DNA of 64,000 nucleotides from Rostrohypoxylon terebratum (lineage: Eukaryota > Ascomycota > Sordariomycetes > Xylariales > Hypoxylaceae): assembly GCA_022497145.1 (NCBI GenBank), contig MU385892.1, positions 62,001-126,000 of the forward strand. The letters run 5' to 3'. The translations under genes and the position numbers were made by a program. Shown piece after piece: positions 58,375 through 64,000 of the stretch. How positions within the stretch are numbered: position 1 is the stretch's first letter; every line of letters starts with the position of its first letter. A model generated the notes under the pieces. That model made no database searches. It was not told the DNA's origin and saw nothing but the letters and a program-made list of their open reading frames with translations.

Positions 58375-59129
58375 CTAGTTCTGGCACCCGCTCTTCGCGA
58401 CGAGCTCCGAGGGGCACGTGACCTGCTTGAACGAGACGTTCGGGTTGTCCGCGCCGGCGAACCAGTCGAAGCGCCAGTAGCAGCCCGCCTTGAGGTCCGC
58501 GGGGAAACTGTCGCACGCCGCGCGCGACGATACTCCTCCGTACCGCTCGCCCCATCCGTTCGCCGGCGCGCCGTACTGCTCCGTGCACGCGTTGAAGATG
58601 CCCACGCCGCCACCGGGGATCTGTGAGAAGAAGCGTAAGTCAGTATTATGTAGGTACCTACGTAGTTGGTGTGAGAAGGGTTTAGACGTACCGCAAGATC
58701 GAAGTGGTTATCGCCCAAGTCACCACCCGTGTTGCTAGCCTGCACGATCATCTTCTTGCCGGCGACCGGGCCGCTCGTGAACGTCAGCTCGTAGCAAGAG
58801 CAGCACCACTGAGTCTCAGTCTGGCCAGCGAGCTTGACCGCAGCCCATCCGTAGCTGAGGGAGTCGCTGACGGCCCAAGGGGACTGGTTGCCGCACATGT
58901 AGGCCCCGCCGCCGTTGCACGCGCTCGCCGTCGCGCCCCCGTCGTTGAGGGGCTGGTCGTTCCTGTTGCACGTTCCGACCATCTGCCCGCTGGGAGTCTT
59001 CCCCGACCACGCGCAGCTCGGCTTGCAGCAGTCCCAGTACCGCGTCGTCACACCGGACCCCGACGCCTGCGCCGCCGCCAGGTTGGCCGTTAGGGCCGCC
59101 GACACGCCTAATACCGACTTGAGCTGCAT
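58375..59129 (-). CDS. GH45 endoglucanase (secreted cellulase)
   Basis: Model join(58692..59129, 58375..58620) on the minus strand, 227 aa, phase 0 intron with GTACGT and CACAG. Signal peptide [20 protein letters not shown]. The active-site block [17 protein letters not shown] carries the catalytic Asp; the second catalytic Asp lies in [12 protein letters not shown] near the splice. Cysteines are abundant ([27 protein letters not shown]) as in GH45. No linker or cellulose-binding module follows; the protein ends KSGCQN. It hydrolyses internal beta-1,4 bonds of cellulose outside the cell. The intron contains a palindromic TAGGTACCTA motif, an odd case of the intergenic motif inside a gene. Confidence 0.96.
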
Positions 59130-60068
59130 CGTCCGAGATGATTTTCTGTTCTGTTCTGTTCCGTGGTAGACAGGTGGTTACTAATAATACGTGCGCACAA
59201 CCTGAGTCTATCTGCTCTGATGAATGATGATGAATAAGAGAAAAAGGAGATCGTGACGGAAGAACCAACTAGCACGCAATCCGGCGTCCCGGCCGTCCTT
59301 AAAATATCCTCCCATCGATGCTGTGCCTCACCACTATATTAACTAAGTTGCCTCCCCCAAATCCTTCCACCATCCCCAAATCTTGCTCGAATCCGCTAAT
59401 CATCTCATGTTTTCATCTTTTCTCGGCGGCCCACCGGCAAAGTTCATCTCTCTCCTACACCATCTCCTACACTATCCGATTTCTAGGCACTATGCCTCTC
59501 CCGTGCATCTCCTGCCTTCTAAATATGAGATCGCATATCGACTTAAAGTAGATAAATGGGGGGGATCGTTTCGGGACCAGGCCCCGTTGATGAAACGATG
59601 AAACGGAACCTAGCTAGTTGGAGAAGGGCCGCCGGTAAAATTAGAATAGTTATCTGGAAAATGGACTAGTGGCCAATAGCCGCCGGGGTCCTGGTTCCGT
59701 GAGGTCATTCAGTACGTACCTACCTCGACACCTACCTACTTAGACACCTACATACCATTAGTAGACAGTATGTTTGGTCGTGAGAACCCCTTGGGCAATT
59801 CCCCGCATGAGGTAGCTTACATAGTAGATGCGGAGAGGATATATTACATGATCATGATCATCTCACGGTGCATCGAAAAACAACATTCTATACATTTTAT
59901 TGATTCATTGTAGGAAGTGATAGGAAGTAAAAGTCGTAGGTGGAAACTCACCTACGTCGCCACTTTTAGGAATATCTTCAATACCACATGCCGAAAACTA
60001 ACAACGGCAATATCCCTGTGCCTCAAAATCCTTCATCGATATTGATACGACGCGCGTGCGATAGCCTA
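59130..60068. other. Intergenic, 940 bp
   Basis: GH45 promoter on its left side; dense TACCTACCT motifs at 59715-59750. No gene seen. Confidence 0.5.
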
Positions 60069-62983
60069 CTAGTAACCCCATCGGCCACCTTCATCGTCAC
60101 GACGACGGCGATCACCCTCATCCAGAGCGTCGCCTACGCGACTGATAACGGTATCCAGGAATCCGCCGGATCCCTCATCCTCATCCTCATCACGACGCTC
60201 GCGGCGCTCATATCCATCATCGCGACCATACCCACCCGAACGGCCATATCCTGAACTCTCTTCTTCGCGGCGACCATACTCATCACCTCGGTCATACTCA
60301 GATCGCCCATAGCTTTCCTCTCGACGACCATAGCTATCTTCCTCGTCACGACGTCGACCGTAACCACCAGATTCTTGGTAGTCGTCGTTACTTTCATATC
60401 GGCGTTCAGTACGTTCTTCATAACCACCACCATAACTCGGGCGGGATTCGGTTCGCTCTTCGTATCCGTAGCCGCGGCCGTTATCATCCTGCTCATAACG
60501 GCGGTATTCTCTGCTCTCTCCGCCTCCGGGGTATTGGCTCTCAGAGTACTCAGCTTGGCCATAGCGGTCGTCCGAGCGTCCGTACTCCGTACGGGTCTCG
60601 TTGTACGATCCATCATTGCCTTCACGTCTGCTGCCGTACGATTCGGTCTCGCCGCTCTTGAAAGCTCCGCCGAGAAGGGAACTGCCGATAGCGCCAAGGA
60701 GTCCACCGCCACCGGAGCTTTGAGACTCCTCGCCTCCGAGGTTAGGTAAATTGACCTGACCGCCGGATTGGACCTTAACAAAATCCGAAATGCCACCCGT
60801 AAAACCACCCATGATGGCTCCGGCAGCAGCTCCCGCAATGCGGTCTTCCATAGTTCCGCCCTGAGCGAAATTCTTGTGCATGCCAAGAGGTTTTCCGCAA
60901 CCATGACCACAGTCCTGGACGCCTTCCTTGTGGTTTTCGCCATTCTTTACTCCGCGACGAGAAAGCTTCTGCCGGTATTCGTCCTTCGCGCCATCATCTA
61001 GCTCGTTCCACCATTCCTCAATCGAACGAAACATGATTTGTCGACCGTCACGCGCACCATCTTCTCCCATGTCGCGCTGAGCAGGGTGGTGTAGAACACC
61101 GTTGATAATCCTGTTCATCAAACGATCGACATCGACGCTCTCATCATCCCACGCCTCCATGAGCTGGGGAACAACCCAGTAGACAACCTTGCTTGCAGTC
61201 TTGCCTGCAATCTCGTTCAGGATCTAACATATGGTCAGCAACACGAATAATCCCTCTTGATTGATTAGATCGGACGTACGTTGGAAAAGTGGTCTTTGGA
61301 GAGCATAGAGTGCGTTGGGTCAGTACAGTCGTCGTCGTTGAAGACAATGTGCTGCTCGTTCTCGCTGCTGGCAATAATCTCGGAGGATCCGGTACGAAGC
61401 TCGTTCTTGACTTGTTGGATGATGGGAACAACGAAGGGTGCCATGATTGAGAAGACCCACATCGACATCTGGTCCTCGAGTTGCTCAATTATTTTAGGCA
61501 AAACGGGGATTTTCTCGATTGCCTCACTGATGCCCTTCAAGAGTTCATCATGGAATTCAATAGCAGGCATGATCTGCTGGAAGACCTGTTGGATATATTC
61601 GGTGAACTCTTCGGGTTCCCTCGGAGAGATCGACGTGTTAGCCATTTGCGCGTTGGTGGCGTTACTCTGGATAGACTCTAGCTTCTGCTTCTTGTCGTCG
61701 CCACCGAAGATGCCGTCGGGAATCTTGTCTAGGAGTCCTTCAAGAATGCTAGTATCGTTCTTCTTGGAGTTCTCCTCGAGTGTTCCCTCAAGCTCTTGGA
61801 TTTCGTTCTGCGTCAACTTGTCCGAGACTAAAACGCCGTACAATTAGCTACGGTATACGATATTTTGAGTTACACATCTCGAAAATAACCAACCTTCACC
61901 AGTCACGGAGTGTAGGAAATCAACGCCGCCGAAAGTTCCAGTAATGCAGGGGTAAACTTCGTGTCGAGCACCAGGGATCTGGATTCGAGTGTTTCTACCA
62001 ACGTGAGGGAAGACATCGCGCTCGCCCATTTCGATAAGTGCTAGTTCTGTATAGTTGCTGTGGGCCAGAAAGTCTGTTTGATGAAGTTAGTATGGTAAAT
62101 TTATAAGTGAATGAAGCCCTCAGAGAGTATGGGATATGATATTACCTTCGAGACAGTGGAGACCCGTTCCAAGTAGTCGTAAGGCCTCGTGAAGTTCACT
62201 CTTCCTATTGCTATGCTTGTAGGATCGCGCAAGTTCGATACAGCGGGAGAACAGCTTTCTGACATGGAGTGCGGAAGTCATGATTCTGACTCGTTCGTTG
62301 GCAATATAATTCTTGAGTCCCGTCTCAGGATCAATCGCGAGCTCAACTCTCTCATCGACAGGTCCTCGCAGTCTTCGATCATACTGGCGCGCATCCTCAT
62401 TATCGGCATAGTTCTTAGGGTTATCGATGTGGTCTTCGGGTCGGTAGCAACCAAGGCGCTCAGCAGTTACTTCAAATTCCTTGGAGCCGTAACCGAATGT
62501 TAAGAAACCAAGCACACAGAGAAGTAGTCGGATAGCCTCAGCCGAGACGGATTTGACCGTTCCCACATCGATGGCCTGGGAGTAGTCTCGAAGCCAGTTA
62601 CCGAAGTAGACACGGGATACCATAAGCTTGTCGAATTTCTTGCCTCCAGCGGCTCGGGCCATCATGATGGTCAGAAGGGTGTCTTCGATGTCGCCATGAC
62701 GCCCTAGGTGAAATATCGAATTAGACGCTCTGCTAAGGAATACTTCTATCAGTCTATATTAGAGAGAAACTTACAGTTTTGTCCCTCAACTTTGGAGATG
62801 CCTATAACGGATGTTAGTTTTGCCAACGAGTCAGGAAAGAATTTATGCCACAGAGAATTAGGCAGATAGCTATAAGTAAGACTTACCAGCAATGTTACCA
62901 GCGCCAAAGGCGAGGGCTGGACGGGCGAAGGCGAAGAGGAAGACCAACCCCAGAAGGGCGGGGAAGGGCTTTAGGGTGATCAT
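60069..62983 (-). CDS. het-c: HET-C heterokaryon incompatibility protein
   Basis: Model join(62887..62983, 62775..62801, 62146..62703, 61894..62073, 61280..61827, 60069..61223) on the minus strand, 854 aa, all phases consistent. Signal peptide MITLKPFPALLGLVFLFAFA, then GISKVEGQNWRHGDIEDTLL and YFGNWLRDYSQAIDVG, the conserved Het-C core; LEDFLAHSNYTELALIEMG spans a splice. The C-terminus from about residue 640 is Gly/Tyr/Arg/Glu-rich low complexity (YGRREESYGRSEYDRG). In Neurospora, alleles that differ in a short polymorphic segment trigger cell death after fusion, together with a linked HET-domain partner. By position the segment here would fall near residues 290-350 (QNEIQELEGTLEEN onward), an inference. 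No HET-domain gene is visible in the 6 kb downstream. Likely at the plasma membrane or wall. Confidence 0.95.
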
Positions 62984-62991
62984 TTCTTTTA

Positions 62992-63011
62992 CTCTCTCTC
63001 TCTCTCTCTCT
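62992..63011. repeat. (CT)n tract in the het-c 5' leader
   Basis: Ten CT units, read as (AG)n in the het-c transcript sense, ending about 9 bp before the ATG. Confidence 0.7.
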
Positions 63012-63703
63012 TAATGATACCTAGTAGTAGTATGTCAGATATTGATATCGCAAATAATTCTTAGAAAAATCTAGTAGAAGAGGATCAGAACCTCAGGTTG
63101 TCCTAGGCGAGGAGGGGAACCATATATGGTAGTTTTTGATCAGGGCTGTCGGGGTGATATACCTAGGGCCTAGGCAAGTAAGAATAATCGTAACTGCGTA
63201 TAAGCTGATCAGGCTGTCAGGTTGATCAGGTTGATCGGGTTTAGGGGTGACGTGAGGGTGATACTATTAAGGGATTGCGCATTCCCTGGACAATATACGG
63301 AGTCACCTAGGATTAGGTAGGAACCGTCAGGAATAACAAGAAGGAGGGGGAGGGGTAGTAGAGAAGAGCTCAGCTTCATTAGTGATTAGGTTACGTACCC
63401 TTGTTTGGATCGTTGCGATTGCAACGGATCGTCAGTTTGGGGGCGTTTGGGGGCGTTTGGAGGGTTGTTACTGGTCGATACCACAACTTGTGCTACGCGA
63501 ATAGATGTATGCCAAGCCCGAGAGACTGGTTCAAGTGGATTGAAAGTGGATCTGATTCGATCACAACTGAAACGATTCTATGCCGGCGCGAAAAAAAAGG
63601 CAGGCGCATATGTACTGTCTACCAATTTCTTACAATAGAAGGAGCGAGTCGTACTGGTCGTAGTGGTACAGCTTAGTATAGATACATCACCGCCGAGATT
63701 TCC
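63012..63703. other. Upstream region of het-c
   Basis: About 700 bp. TAGGTA/CCTAGG motifs at 63159-63175 and 63306-63325; no gene supported, although a 91-codon frame at 63401-63676 is open. Confidence 0.4.
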
Positions 63704-63795
63704 TTATACGTAAACAGCAACAAGGATGGCAACGGTAACGACGGCAGGAACAATTGAGGCAGCCAGTCCTTGTTGAAGATTTCCAAAAACTTCAT
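63704..63795 (-). CDS. Possible last exon of a small tail-anchored protein
   Basis: Behind a TTTAAG acceptor-like site the frame reads EVFGNLQQGLAASIVPAVV followed by a hydrophobic TVAILVAVYV and a stop, a typical C-terminal membrane segment. No convincing upstream exon was found before the window edge at 64000. An overlapping ATG frame at 63795 reads a different protein, so the choice is uncertain. Confidence 0.25.
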
Positions 63796-64000
63796 CTTAA
63801 AGACCCTTATTAAACAAACCCTTAAAATGGACCGACTATAATACTATTATTGATGGGTACGCGGTGAATAGTTCGAACTTCGACTGACGACGGATCATGT
63901 CCTATTTACCTACTAGGTAGCCCCGGAGGTCAAGTGATTGCAAATTTGGTAAGCCACAAAAACTGGTAATCGAACAGATCGGTTCGATCTATAGGTACAT
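63796..64000. other. Right-edge non-coding stretch
   Basis: AT-rich, with a CCTACTAGGTAG motif at about 63908 and CGAACAGATCGGTTCG near 63971-63986. Any gene here is cut by the window end. Confidence 0.4.

Noticed and set aside
60134..60943. 269-codon minus frame in the het-c tail
   Set aside because: Alternative frame of the repetitive HET-C C-terminus; no motif.

Overview
The window reads as nuclear DNA of a filamentous ascomycete (Pezizomycotina, most likely Sordariomycetes). Genes are mostly 0.4-3 kb and sit on both strands. They are broken by short introns of about 45-100 nt with GTAAGT/GTATGT-like donors, CTAAC-like branch sites and YAG acceptors. Gene content (HET-C, GH45 endoglucanase, cupredoxin and RNase T1-like secreted proteins, a 2EXR protein, a DUF3632-like protein, a mitochondrial ThrRS of the MST1 type) fits a saprotrophic or plant-associated mould. 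No prophage, operon, CRISPR or intact transposon was seen. All gene models below were built by eye by joining open frames across splice sites; phases were checked arithmetically, but there is no transcript or database support.

Layout. 0.5-1.7 kb: peroxisomal D-amino-acid oxidase (three exons, PTS1 SKL). 2.35-3.0 kb: possible gene relic. 3.3-4.2 kb: secreted cupredoxin-like protein. 5.2-6.1 kb: unrecognised two-exon gene. 7.9-9.65 kb: large fungal protein with a hydrophobic tail. 10.15-10.96 kb: UTP11 ribosome-biogenesis factor. 13-21.4 kb: an accessory-looking stretch with three small genes that share a velvet-like C-terminal strand pattern, a secreted RNase T1-like enzyme, a DUF3632-like gene and a small cysteine-rich secreted protein with an internal duplication. 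21.9 kb: a cloverleaf-like tRNA relic. 24-31 kb: conserved core genes (single-TM protein, mitochondrial threonyl-tRNA synthetase, Ino4-like bHLH factor, Maf-type nucleotide pyrophosphatase). 31.3-33.6 kb: five-exon C2H2 zinc-finger protein. 33.6-36.9 kb: no gene, but striking inverted repeats. 36.9-43.4 kb: GH47 mannosidase, alpha/beta hydrolase, membrane RING-H2 protein. 43.4-50.2 kb: about 6.8 kb without a supportable gene, rich in simple repeats. 50.2-59.1 kb: secreted or cell-surface enzymes (intradiol dioxygenase-like, EEP-type secreted phosphatase/nuclease, GH45 endoglucanase) plus a 2EXR protein. 60-63 kb: the HET-C heterokaryon-incompatibility gene (six exons).

How the genes work together. 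There is no single pathway. Three themes recur: secretion and plant-polymer or phenolic breakdown (cupredoxin, RNase, GH45, dioxygenase, EEP protein, GH47 glycan trimming), housekeeping (UTP11, MST1, Maf, DAO), and self/non-self or regulation (HET-C, velvet-like trio, bHLH, C2H2). Intergenic DNA carries a very common TAGGTA/TACCTA motif, often palindromic. The most promising little-described element is the velvet-like trio at 13.1-21.4 kb.
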